From positions 1,680,965-1,744,964 of the forward strand of contig CAVPSQ010000010.1 of NCBI GenBank assembly GCA_963708455.1: a DNA stretch of 64,000 nucleotides. Reading direction: 5' to 3'. This document shows positions 38,023 to 46,536 of the stretch, one piece after another. This stretch comes from CAIMUS01 sp963708455 (GTDB taxonomy: Bacteria > Pseudomonadota > Gammaproteobacteria > Competibacterales > Competibacteraceae). The first letter of the stretch is position 1; the number at the start of each line of letters is the position of its first letter. The notes under the pieces are model-generated. The model saw only the letters and a program-made list of their open reading frames with translations. It was not told the origin of the DNA and searched no databases. The translations under genes and the position numbers were made by a program.

Positions 38023-38060
38023 GCCCGGCGATACCTAGTCAATGCGGAAAATCGCCGGGC
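38023..38060. other. 10-bp inverted repeat between ccoP and ccoG
   Basis: GCCCGGCGAT at 38023-38032 and ATCGCCGGGC at 38051-38060 form a perfect stem with an 18-nt loop. There is no T-run on the minus strand, so it is more likely a processing or mRNA-stability stem than a terminator, and may uncouple ccoG from the structural genes. Confidence 0.45.
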
Positions 38061-38104
38061 GCAAGGGATGGAGTCAACGCGCCTGAGAAGCGGCAAAAGA
38101 GGAT

Positions 38105-39040
38105 TTACTGGCCACCGCCCAGTTGATGGACATAAACCGCCAGCAACTTGATTTCATCGGGACTAAGGCGCTCCTTCCAGGCCGGCATCAGCCGGATATT
38201 CTGCACGCCGTTGGCGATGACTTTTTTAACCTGTTCCTTGTTCTGCTCAGGCGTATCCTGGGCGGACACGTTGGCAATGGTCCAGATTTTATCGGTCAGA
38301 TTGGCCGAACCCTGCGATTGCAAACCCTTGCCGTCCTTGCCATGGCACAGGTAGCAACCGCCGCCTGCGCCCTGAAACAGCGCGTGCCCCCGTTCGGACG
38401 CCTCGCTGTTGGAGGCTTCGTTCGACAGCGTCAGCACATAGGTCGCTACGTCATCCAGTTGCTGTGGATTGAAGGTCTCCTGGAACGATGGCATGAAGCC
38501 GTTGCGGCCGTTAACGAGGGTCTCCTGGATCTTCTCCAGGCTGCCGCCCCACAGCCAATCATCATCGGTCAGATTGGGATACAGACTGACTACCCCCTGG
38601 CCACCGCGACCGTGGCAGGCGGCGCAGTTGGCGCCGAACACTCCTCGACCCACCGACCGGGCGAAGGCCAGCATTTCCGGGTTTTTGCGGATAGTCTCGA
38701 AATCGGCCTTGGCGATCTGCTCCATGTATTGCCGTTGCCGTTTGGCGCCGGCGCCTTCCTCGAGTTCGTTAATCAACACCGCCCGGGTATTCCAATCGGT
38801 GGTGACCGGCTGGCCGTTAACGGTAAAACTCACGGTCTTCAAGCCGGGCAGCCAGGAATCCCGCCATGGCCAGGAAGGGTATAACACCCAATAGATCAAC
38901 GCGAACACCACGGTGGCGTAGAAAGTCCATAACCACCAGCGCGGCAGCGGATTGTTGAATTCCTGCACATCCCCGTCCCAGGCATGGCCGGTGGTCTGGA
39001 CTGCGGCAGGTTTCTGTGATTGCGTTGTTTTTTCAGTCAT
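38105..39040 (-). CDS. ccoP: cbb3 oxidase diheme subunit CcoP
   Basis: Membrane-anchored diheme cytochrome c that feeds electrons to CcoN. One membrane segment (WWLWTFYATVVFALIYWVLY) follows HAWDGDVQEFNNPLPRWW, the standard CcoP opening. Heme sites are CAACHGRGG and CYLCHGKDG, with the axial Met region MPSFQETF and LMPAWKERL. 311 residues. It overlaps ccoQ by 8 nt. Confidence 0.98.
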   Translation of the reverse strand: MTEKTTQSQKPAAVQTTGHAWDGDVQEFNNPLPRWWLWTFYATVVFALIYWVLYPSWPWRDSWLPGLKTVSFTVNGQPVTTDWNTRAVLINELEEGAGAKRQRQYMEQIAKADFETIRKNPEMLAFARSVGRGVFGANCAACHGRGGQGVVSLYPNLTDDDWLWGGSLEKIQETLVNGRNGFMPSFQETFNPQQLDDVATYVLTLSNEASNSEASERGHALFQGAGGGCYLCHGKDGKGLQSQGSANLTDKIWTIANVSAQDTPEQNKEQVKKVIANGVQNIRLMPAWKERLSPDEIKLLAVYVHQLGGGQ

Positions 39041-39239
39041 CGTCCGTCACCTTGCGGAAAGCATCCGACTCGTCGGCCTCGTCCTGGAGTGGAATGTATT
39101 TATAGGACTCCAGGCGCGCGGCGCGCCGTTTGCCGGTGAATACATAGAGCAGGATTGCACAGAAAGCCGTGAAGAACAGCAGCAGCGCAACGGGCTTGCT
39201 GTTCTCCAGGTGCGTGAACCAGGAAAACCAGTCGAACAT
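39033..39239 (-). CDS. ccoQ: cbb3 oxidase small subunit CcoQ
   Basis: A 68-residue single-pass protein starting MFDWFSWFTHLENSKPVALL, with one hydrophobic segment and a C-terminal KYIPLQDEADESD typical of CcoQ. The open frame extends upstream to 39374, but those residues have no CcoQ likeness; ATG at 39239 is chosen. It lies between ccoO and ccoP as in other cco operons. Confidence 0.92.
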   Translation of the reverse strand: MFDWFSWFTHLENSKPVALLLFFTAFCAILLYVFTGKRRAARLESYKYIPLQDEADESDAFRKVTDDD

Positions 39240-39288
39240 CGCTGTTATCTCCAACCTGGCGGCCCGGCCGGCCGGCCGGGCGACGGGC

Positions 39289-40023
39289 TTAGCGGAATTC
39301 CGCGAAATAACCTTCGCCGTATTTATCGAAATCGACCTGGGTCCCGAGCATCTGCAGATAAGCGACCAGCGCATCCATTTCCGTCAGTCTGTTGGGATTG
39401 CCATCGTAATTGCCGGCGCGGGCCTGGGCGAACAGGTTGTCCTGGGCTGTGGTGATTTCCAGCATAGCGGCGGTTTGCTTGCCGAAATTTTGCACATTGG
39501 CGTCGTATTCCGCCTGGGTGGCGGAATACGGTACGCCGGTGACTCGCAGTGCCCGCATGCGCTCGGCCACATCCTGGTATTGCAGGTTGTTATCCTGCAA
39601 CCAGGGATAGTTGGGCATGATGGATTCCGGCACCACCGAACGGGGCGCGGCCAGATGCTGCGCGTGCCAGGTGTTGGAGTATCTACCGCCGACCCGGGCC
39701 AGATCCGGACCGGTGCGCTTGGAACCCCACTGGAACGGATGATCGTACTGCGACTCTGCCGCCAGCGAGTAATGGCCGTAGCGCAGCCACTCGTCACGGA
39801 ACGGACGGATCATCTGCGAATGGCACAGGTAGCAACCTTCGCGGATGTAAATATCGCGACCGCGCAGCTCCAGCGGGGTGTAAGGATATACGCCTGCGAC
39901 CTTTTCCACGGTCTTGTTGATGTAGAACAGCGGTACGATTTCCACCAGACCGCCGATACTGACTACCACCAGGACCAGCAGGATCATCAAGGCCGCATTG
40001 ATTTCGATTTGTTCATGACGCAT
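39289..40023 (-). CDS. ccoO: cbb3 oxidase monoheme subunit CcoO
   Basis: Membrane-bound c-type cytochrome, 244 residues from the ATG at 40023 (MRHEQIEINAALMILLVLVV). The heme site is GCYLCHSQMIRPFRDE, and RTGPDLARVGGRYSNTWHAQ and PESIMPNYPWLQ (axial Met) follow. The frame is open further upstream within ccoN, but that part is not CcoO. It starts 14 nt after the ccoN stop. Confidence 0.98.
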   Translation of the reverse strand: MRHEQIEINAALMILLVLVVVSIGGLVEIVPLFYINKTVEKVAGVYPYTPLELRGRDIYIREGCYLCHSQMIRPFRDEWLRYGHYSLAAESQYDHPFQWGSKRTGPDLARVGGRYSNTWHAQHLAAPRSVVPESIMPNYPWLQDNNLQYQDVAERMRALRVTGVPYSATQAEYDANVQNFGKQTAAMLEITTAQDNLFAQARAGNYDGNPNRLTEMDALVAYLQMLGTQVDFDKYGEGYFAEFR

Positions 40024-40037
40024 GGCTGGGTCTCCGT

Positions 40038-41489
40038 TCAGGTGGCGCGGGCCAGCTTGGCCTGCAACTTGGCTTCCAACGCGGCTTGCTCGCGGTGGGC
40101 CATGAACCAGGTCAGCGCCAGGTTGTAGACCATGACGAAGGCGCCGACCACGAAGAAAGCACCGCCGATAGCGCGCCAGACATAAGGCGTATGCAGGAAT
40201 TCCACGGTTTCGATGAAGGTGTAAGCCAGGTTGCCGTACTCGTCGAAGCCGCGCAACATCAGGCCCTGGCCGATGCCGGCCACCCACATGGCGGTGATGT
40301 ACAACACGATGCCAATGGTCGCCAGCCAAAAGTGCACGTAAATCAGCTTCTCGCTGTACATACGCGTGTTGTACAGACGCGGGAACATGTGGTACAGGGA
40401 GCCAAAGGACACCAGCGCCACCCAACCGAGCGCCCCAGAGTGAACGTGGCCGATGGTCCAGTCGGTATAATGGGACAGGGCGTTGACGCTCTTCAGGGAC
40501 ATCAGCGGTCCTTCGAAGGTGGACATGCCATAGAATGACAGCGACGTGATCAGGAATAGCATGATCGGGTCGGAGCGCAGTTTATTCCAAGCCCCGGACA
40601 GGGTCATGATGCCGTTGATCATGCCACCCCAGGAGGGCAGCAGCAACAGGATGGAAAAGGCGGCCGCCAACGTGGACACCCAGTCCGGCAGCGCGGTCCA
40701 GTGCAGATGGTGCCCCCCGGCCCACATATAAAGGAATATCAGCGCCCAGAAGTGGATAATCGACAGCCGGTAAGAATAGATAGGACGCCCCGCCTGTTTA
40801 GGCACGAAATAATACATCATCCCTAAAAAGGCGGCGGTCAGGAAGAAGCCCACCGCGTTATGGCCGTACCACCACTGGGTCATGGCATCCTGCACGCCGG
40901 AGAACAGGCTGTAGGATTTGGTCAGGCTGATTGGGACCGCCAAGTTGTTGAAGATGTGCAGAATGGCGACGGTCAGGATGAACGCCAGGTAGAACCAGTT
41001 GGCCACGTAGATATGGGGCTGGGTGCGGCGCCGCAAAGTTTCCACGAAGATCAGCAGGTAGCACACCCACACCAGGGTGATGGCGATGTCCAGCGGCCAT
41101 TCAAATTCGGCGTATTCCCGACCCTGGGTGATGCCACCCATATAACTCAACGGGCCTAAAGCGATGCCGGCCAGCCAGCCCCAGAACGTGAATTCAGCCA
41201 ACCAGGGAAACGCCAGTCGCGCCTGGCAGGTGCGCTGCACCACATAGTACGAGGTGGCGAACAGGGCGCTGCCGCCGAAACCAAAAATGACCAGGGTAGT
41301 ATGCACCGGCCGCAGGCGGCCGAAGGTCAGCCACGGCAGGTTGAAATTGAGTTCCGGGTAGGCTAGTTCGAGCGCCGCGTACAGGCCGACGCCCATGCCG
41401 AGGACGCCCCAGACCACGGCCATAATGGTGAATTTGCGAATAATGTCATAGTTATACTGCTCCGCAGGGAGTGCTGCGCTTGCTGCCAT
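40038..41489 (-). CDS. ccoN: cbb3 oxidase catalytic subunit CcoN
   Basis: Heme-copper oxidase subunit I of the high-affinity cbb3 type. Twelve hydrophobic segments are present in 483 residues. HTTLVIFGFGGSALFATSYY, WWYGHNAVGFFLTAAFLGMM (copper-ligand His and the Tyr cross-link region), GGHHLHWTALPDWV and DWTIGHVHSGALGWVALVSF give the metal-binding histidines. GGAG precedes the ATG. It heads the ccoNOQP genes; the ccoI copper ATPase and ccoS are not in this window. Confidence 0.98.
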   Translation of the reverse strand: MAASAALPAEQYNYDIIRKFTIMAVVWGVLGMGVGLYAALELAYPELNFNLPWLTFGRLRPVHTTLVIFGFGGSALFATSYYVVQRTCQARLAFPWLAEFTFWGWLAGIALGPLSYMGGITQGREYAEFEWPLDIAITLVWVCYLLIFVETLRRRTQPHIYVANWFYLAFILTVAILHIFNNLAVPISLTKSYSLFSGVQDAMTQWWYGHNAVGFFLTAAFLGMMYYFVPKQAGRPIYSYRLSIIHFWALIFLYMWAGGHHLHWTALPDWVSTLAAAFSILLLLPSWGGMINGIMTLSGAWNKLRSDPIMLFLITSLSFYGMSTFEGPLMSLKSVNALSHYTDWTIGHVHSGALGWVALVSFGSLYHMFPRLYNTRMYSEKLIYVHFWLATIGIVLYITAMWVAGIGQGLMLRGFDEYGNLAYTFIETVEFLHTPYVWRAIGGAFFVVGAFVMVYNLALTWFMAHREQAALEAKLQAKLARAT

Positions 41490-41949
41490 ATCTCAATCTC
41501 CAGGGTAATTGATCGTTCTAAGCTTGAGCGGGCGCATCCCCACAAGGCAGATTGGCAGTCCAGGCGACGTGGTCAGGCGTCGGCATCAAATGGCGACGGC
41601 GGAGTGCGCAGCGGAGACGCCCGCCCTGCAACGCTAGTGGAGAAACTAAAGAAGAATAGCGCGCTAATTCGGCGTGCATTTTAACACAGGGCCGGCATAA
41701 ATCAGAATGTCCTAATATTCATGGTAGGGTGTGACCGGAGCGCTCGATCTGATGGTGTTGACGACCCCTGGGACAGCAGGTACTTTAGCGGGCGCGCTGC
41801 CCGCAGGCTTCGGCATCCGCGGCAACTCCCGGGCCGACCGCCAACCTGCGCAAAGCTAACATCCGCGTCTCCCGCTTTGCTACCGGCAGGACACCGCCTT
41901 GGAGTGAGGAGACGCCGATAATCATCATGGAATCGGTCCAAAGCCATTT
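41490..41949. other. Intergenic region between ccoN and the ABC transporter
   Basis: About 460 nt with no convincing gene between two divergently oriented genes. The regulatory signals of ccoN must lie here, but I see no clear FNR box (TTGAT-N4-ATCAA): the nearest is TTGATCGTTCTAAG at 41510-41523, which matches only the first half. Short frames in this stretch lack ribosome sites and family likeness. Confidence 0.5.
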
Positions 41950-43659
41950 ATGCTGACACCCTGGGTACGATTTTATCTGAGTTTTTACCGGAAGGCCTTA
42001 TGGTCTTTAGCGCTGTGTTCAATCGCTCTCATCGCGCAACCCGCCATTCTCATCGCAACCTTCTGGATTATCCGTTATGTGTTTGATAACCTGATTGCCC
42101 AGGGGAAGCTGCTTTTCCTGTTATTCACGGGGTGCGGCATTATCGGACTGCTTCTGCTCAGCAGTAGCGTGTACCTGCTGGTGCGGTATTTTTCTACACG
42201 AATCACCAATACATCTGTCCAAGCATTTCATGAAGAAGTTCTTAAACGGGTTTATTCTTTGTCGCGCCTGTATTACAGTCAAGCTGATCGCAAGGAATTG
42301 CATACCATCCTGGTAAATGATCTAATTCATGTGGACATAATGACTAATGCTGTGGTTGGAAAATTAATTCCGGCGACGATCGTAACTCTGCTAATTACTC
42401 TTATCCTGTTGTACTTCCAGCCACTGTTGTTTATATCGGTATTCAGTATTTTTCCACTGCTCTATATCATGCAGCGCGCGATCAAGCCTGCACTGAACAA
42501 ATTCATTCGCAAGCAGCGTAACGCCTATGGCACCCTGAGTTCAAAAGTCATGTTTGCACTGGAGGCTTTGGACCTGACTCATTTGCGGGCGGCGCAGCAG
42601 GAAGAAATCATGGAGCAACTGTCGACTGCTGCCCGGTTCCGCGCCATTAGTTTAAAACTGATGCTTTTCAAGGAAGGTCACGCCTTTATTCAGGATATGT
42701 TGACCATCGCTTCGAGCATGGTCTGTCTGCTACTGGGCGGCGTTATCGTCGCCAGAGGGGGAATGACTCTAGGTGAACTGTTCTCATTCTATACCGCCAC
42801 CCTTTTATTACGTCCCTATCTACGTACCCTCTGGGCTACCATACCCGGTATACTGGAGGGCATCGAGTCCCTGCAAAGATTGTACGATCTGTTGCAGGTG
42901 GCCAACCTGTCACCCTATGCCGGCAGAGAAAAAATTACTTTTTCCGGTAACATCACACTGGAGAATGTGAGTTTCGGCTATAACCACAGAACTATACTGC
43001 AGGATGTAAATCTGAGCATAAGACCGCAAAGCATAGTAGTGATAATGGGTCCTAACGGCGCCGGGAAAAGTACTATCGTCAATTTGATTTTAGGGTTCTA
43101 TCGCCCGCAAACAGGGCGATTGCTGGCAGATGGACAGCCTTTCGATGTACTCGATATCAATCATTTGCGGCAATTTATAGGGGTTGCGCCGCAGAATCCA
43201 TTCATTTTTTCCGGCACAGTATTGGAAAATATCAGCTATGGTTGTCCGGAAGTTGGTGAGGCCGAAGTATGGCGAGCAACCCGGTTAGCCACGGCGGATG
43301 CTTTCATCGCCGAACTGCCCAATGGCTATGACACACTGATCGGTCATAACGGACTGCTGCTTTCTGGCGGTCAATGTCAGCGCATCGCGCTGGCGCGGGC
43401 CCTGCTGCGGCATCCCCGCCTGCTTATCCTGGACGAGCCGACCAATCACCTGGATGCGACGGCTATTCATCGGTTCATACAGAATCTGAAGAATCTTGAA
43501 GACATGCCAGCCTGTATAATGATTACCCATAACATCGATATTATCAATGAAGCCGACTACATTTATTTCTTGGAAGAAGGCAAAATTGTTGCCAGAGGAA
43601 ATGATGGTGTTTTTGCCGATTTACGCGACCTATATAGTCCAGAGTTCAATGAAATATAG
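41950..43659 (+). CDS. ABC exporter, fused permease and ATPase
   Basis: A 569-residue half-transporter: six hydrophobic segments over residues 1-300 (for example SLALCSIALIAQPAILIATF), then the nucleotide-binding domain with Walker A IMGPNGAGKSTIVNLI (near residue 365), Q-loop APQNPFIF, signature LLSGGQCQRIALARAL, Walker B LLILDEPTNHLDA and the switch His in MITHNIDIINEA. There is no peptidase domain. Codons are richer in A and T than in neighbours. The substrate is unknown; the nucleotidyltransferase-like gene 29 nt downstream suggests a small peptide or metabolite exporter. Confidence 0.9.
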   Translation: MLTPWVRFYLSFYRKALWSLALCSIALIAQPAILIATFWIIRYVFDNLIAQGKLLFLLFTGCGIIGLLLLSSSVYLLVRYFSTRITNTSVQAFHEEVLKRVYSLSRLYYSQADRKELHTILVNDLIHVDIMTNAVVGKLIPATIVTLLITLILLYFQPLLFISVFSIFPLLYIMQRAIKPALNKFIRKQRNAYGTLSSKVMFALEALDLTHLRAAQQEEIMEQLSTAARFRAISLKLMLFKEGHAFIQDMLTIASSMVCLLLGGVIVARGGMTLGELFSFYTATLLLRPYLRTLWATIPGILEGIESLQRLYDLLQVANLSPYAGREKITFSGNITLENVSFGYNHRTILQDVNLSIRPQSIVVIMGPNGAGKSTIVNLILGFYRPQTGRLLADGQPFDVLDINHLRQFIGVAPQNPFIFSGTVLENISYGCPEVGEAEVWRATRLATADAFIAELPNGYDTLIGHNGLLLSGGQCQRIALARALLRHPRLLILDEPTNHLDATAIHRFIQNLKNLEDMPACIMITHNIDIINEADYIYFLEEGKIVARGNDGVFADLRDLYSPEFNEI

Positions 43660-43688
43660 TATCGATTGACAGTAATAAAGGTTATCCG

Positions 43689-44828
43689 ATGTCTCAAACA
43701 CCCCATACTGATGAAATTGAACTGCTGCTAAGCTGTTCCAGAGTGCGGCTCGAGCCTGTCGATGTCGAGCGTATCAGAAGCTTGCTGCAAAAGAATCTAA
43801 ACTGGGATTATTTACTGGATACCGCGCGTCGCAATGCTGTCGTACCGCTGTTATACAGTAATCTGCAAAAGCTCGCACCAGTCGCTATTCCCAACGTTAT
43901 ACTGGAACAGTTACAACATCAGTTTCTGCTCGGTGCTGCCTATAATTTGATGTGCACCAATCAATTATTTAAACTTGTAAAATTACTGGAAGCACATGAT
44001 ATTTCTCCTATACCTTTCAAAGGACCGGTGTTGGCCGACACGGTGTATGGTAATATTGCTCTGAGAGAGTTTCGCGACCTGGATATTCTGGTGCGGGAAC
44101 AGGACTTTGAGAAAGCCCGGCAATTGCTTATTTCACAGGGCTATGAACCTGTCAGTCCATACCAGATTGGGCCGGAAACAAAAGGGCAGGATTTACTGAA
44201 CAGGAAATATAATATACTGGTCGATCTTATTTACCGGGTTGCTGAAGAAACGTATTCGTTTCCAATCGATCATGAGTCCTTATGGTCCCACGCCATGTCT
44301 ATTTCTCTAAACGATAACAGGGTTTTGCATTTCACAGCAGAGGATCTGCTGCTGTTGCTCAGCATGCACGGCTGTAAGCACGCCTGGGCAAAATTAAAGT
44401 GGGTATGTGATATTAATGAACTGCTGCAGGTCAATCCATCATTGAACTGGGCGGACGTTGTGAGCCATGCCCAGGCGCTGCACAGTGAACGCACACTGCT
44501 GGTTACTGTGGCTATCGCCCACGATCTTCTGGGAACTCCCCTTCCTGAAATAATATTACAACGGATAAGAACCGATAAAACAGTCGGTCAACTCGTTACA
44601 TGGGCAAGGAAAAGAATTTTGCAGCAGTCGAAAAGTGAATTCAATCGAAGATTCCAAAATTTCACCTTTTATCTCAGGACACGGCAACGCCAACGTGATA
44701 AGTTCGGGTTGTATAAGTACTTGATAACTCCTAATGAAAAAGACTTGGCTTTTGTAAAATTCCCAAAATCTCTTTCTTTTCTTTATTATTTAGTTCGTCC
44801 AATACGGATTTTTTTAGAATATCGTTGA
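43689..44828 (+). CDS. Nucleotidyltransferase-family protein (NTP_transf_5-like)
   Basis: A 379-residue protein with IPFKGPVLADTVYGNIALRE and RDLDILVREQDFEKARQLLI (near residues 105-145), the signature of the family often annotated as 'nucleotidyltransferase family protein', with Asp-x-Asp in RDLDIL. The middle has LLLLSMHGCKHAWAKLKWVC, also typical. Members occur in capsule, lantibiotic and lasso-peptide loci and beside ABC exporters. Its reaction here is not known. Base composition is AT-rich like the transporter before it; the pair looks like an acquired unit. Confidence 0.78.
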   Translation: MSQTPHTDEIELLLSCSRVRLEPVDVERIRSLLQKNLNWDYLLDTARRNAVVPLLYSNLQKLAPVAIPNVILEQLQHQFLLGAAYNLMCTNQLFKLVKLLEAHDISPIPFKGPVLADTVYGNIALREFRDLDILVREQDFEKARQLLISQGYEPVSPYQIGPETKGQDLLNRKYNILVDLIYRVAEETYSFPIDHESLWSHAMSISLNDNRVLHFTAEDLLLLLSMHGCKHAWAKLKWVCDINELLQVNPSLNWADVVSHAQALHSERTLLVTVAIAHDLLGTPLPEIILQRIRTDKTVGQLVTWARKRILQQSKSEFNRRFQNFTFYLRTRQRQRDKFGLYKYLITPNEKDLAFVKFPKSLSFLYYLVRPIRIFLEYR

Positions 44829-45061
44829 TTATCAGGGATTATCAGTGGAATTAATTGTTAATAATAAATTTTGTTCAATTTTACTGGACTTTGGTCATTC
44901 TTTAAAAATCAATGACTTACAGAATCAGACTAAAAATTAACGAATCTGATTGCACCCGCTACAATGACAATTAGTGGCGCAGTGGCCGTGCGCCCGGCGG
45001 TTACCGTTGACCGTGCACCTGCATCCCACATTCACCCAGCAGCCATGGAGACTATTGTGGC

Positions 45062-46099
45062 ATGACCGCAAGCATCGAATTTCGCAAAGAACTCAAACAG
45101 GGTCGGCAATACGATCCACGCCGGAATTTCGAACTCAGCACTATCGATAGCGAAATCCGCTACGACCCTTTGACGGGCGATAGCGCTCGCCTCTGTCATT
45201 TTGCCTTGAGCACTGCTATTCCGCCGGATCTGGCCCAGATGGTGACCACAACGGCCGCGACCTGTCCCTTCTGTCCGGACAAGGTGTTGCGGGTAACGCC
45301 ACGCTTTACCGAGGCGCTGCTGCCGGAAGGCAGGCTGCGGCGCGGCGGCGCGGTACTGTTTCCCAATCTATTTCCCTACGACGATATTTCCGCCGTGGCG
45401 ACGCTCACGGAGCGCCACTTCATTCCCCTGGATGATGTGCCGCTGCCAGTTATCGAGGATGGGATAGGCATAGCCCGGGATTTCTTCCAGCGCCTCGCAG
45501 CGGACGGCGTCCAGCCCGGTTACGGCATCGTCACCTGGAATTACATGCCGCCGGCGGGCGGCACCCAGATACATCCCCATATCCAGGTGATTCACACCAG
45601 CAATCCGGGCAACCGGCTGCGGCGCGAGTTGGCCGCCGAATACGCCTGGCGGCAGCGTCATGGAAGCAACTACTGGGCCGAACTGCTGGCCGCCGAACGG
45701 CGGGAGGGCGTGCGCTGGATTGGTGAGAGCGGTCCGGTGCAGTGGTATGTGCCGTTTACCCCGACCGGGATATTAGGAGACTGTAACGGTGTCCTGCCGG
45801 AACGGGCCACGCTGACGGCGCTGAGCAACAGTGATATCCACGCCGTCGCCGTCGGGCTGCGGCGCATACTGCGCGGCTTTGCCGCTCTTGGCCTATGGAG
45901 TTTCAATCTGACTTTCTTTCCAGACCGCAGCGACGCCGGTGCCGACTGCCACTGGTTGAATGTCCGGGTGGTGCCACGCCTGTATCTGAACCCGATCACT
46001 CATATTCCGGATGTCTCCTACATGCAACTGTTGCTGGAAGAACGCTTCGCCATGGTGTATCCGGAAGAAACCGCCGCCCGGTTGCGGGCGGTGCTCTGA
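45062..46099 (+). CDS. Galactose-1-phosphate uridylyltransferase-like protein
   Basis: HIT-superfamily nucleotidyl transferase of 345 residues. The opening has CPFCPDK (zinc Cys pair, near 74-80). NLFPYDDISAVATLTERHFI follows, as in GalT. The active site is GTQIHPHIQVIHT, corresponding to the GalT HPHGQ motif with His as the nucleotide carrier, but with Ile in place of Gly. The N-terminal RKELKQGRQYDPRRNFELST resembles ADP-sugar or archaeal GalT-type proteins. No other Leloir gene is adjacent, so the exact sugar and nucleotide are uncertain. The ATG lies 16 nt before codon 6; ribosome site is weak. Confidence 0.8.
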   Translation: MTASIEFRKELKQGRQYDPRRNFELSTIDSEIRYDPLTGDSARLCHFALSTAIPPDLAQMVTTTAATCPFCPDKVLRVTPRFTEALLPEGRLRRGGAVLFPNLFPYDDISAVATLTERHFIPLDDVPLPVIEDGIGIARDFFQRLAADGVQPGYGIVTWNYMPPAGGTQIHPHIQVIHTSNPGNRLRRELAAEYAWRQRHGSNYWAELLAAERREGVRWIGESGPVQWYVPFTPTGILGDCNGVLPERATLTALSNSDIHAVAVGLRRILRGFAALGLWSFNLTFFPDRSDAGADCHWLNVRVVPRLYLNPITHIPDVSYMQLLLEERFAMVYPEETAARLRAVL

Positions 46100-46240
46100 T
46101 GGCGGAGTACGTTGATCCGGCGGCTTGCCGCTATGCACAGGCACCTGCCGGGCCGCTGCGCCCGCGCGCCTCCTGGTAAGCATCGGCCATGTACGCTAAA
46201 CTGCGAGACCTTGTAAAGCCGTTCTGCTGAAATTCGTTTT

Positions 46241-46333
46241 GGAGAGGTACCGAAGCGGTCATAACGGCGCCGACTCGAAATCGGATGGGGGGCGAGAGCT
46301 CCCACGCGGGTTCGAATCCCGCCCTCTCCGCCA
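46241..46333 (+). tRNA. tRNA-Ser (anticodon CGA)
   Basis: A 93-nt gene with a long variable arm. The acceptor GGAGAGG (46241-46247) pairs with CCTCTCC (46323-46329), the anticodon stem CCGA/TCGG encloses CTCGAAA with anticodon CGA, the variable arm GGGGGGCGAGAGCTCCCAC is folded, and the T-arm GCGGGTTCGAATCCCGC ends with encoded CCA. Class II structure and CGA are those of tRNA-Ser for UCG codons. Confidence 0.95.
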
Positions 46334-46536
46334 TCTAAACGGCTCCCTATTCAGGCAGGCTCCGTGCGGGCGTGCGTGTGCAAGAAGAACTATGAGCCGC
46401 CCCCTGAAAGCCGGGGATTGGAGTGTCGGCGGCTGTCTTGAGCACCTCTCTTTCCAAAGCGCCGTTCATGTTCTAAAGTGAAAGCGCAAGCAAGCCTGTT
46501 GGTAACTTCCTGCTTCTATTTGCATAATAAAATCTC

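Noticed and set aside
41500..41540. FNR site upstream of ccoN
   Set aside because: Only TTGAT matches; the ATCAA half is missing and no other candidate was seen.
41700..41949. RiPP precursor peptide upstream of the ABC exporter
   Set aside because: Open frames here lack a ribosome site and leader-core features.
44829..45061. Small peptide frame (MTYRIRLKINESDCTRYNDN) downstream of the nucleotidyltransferase
   Set aside because: No ribosome site and no resemblance to known peptides; the stretch otherwise shows nothing clear.
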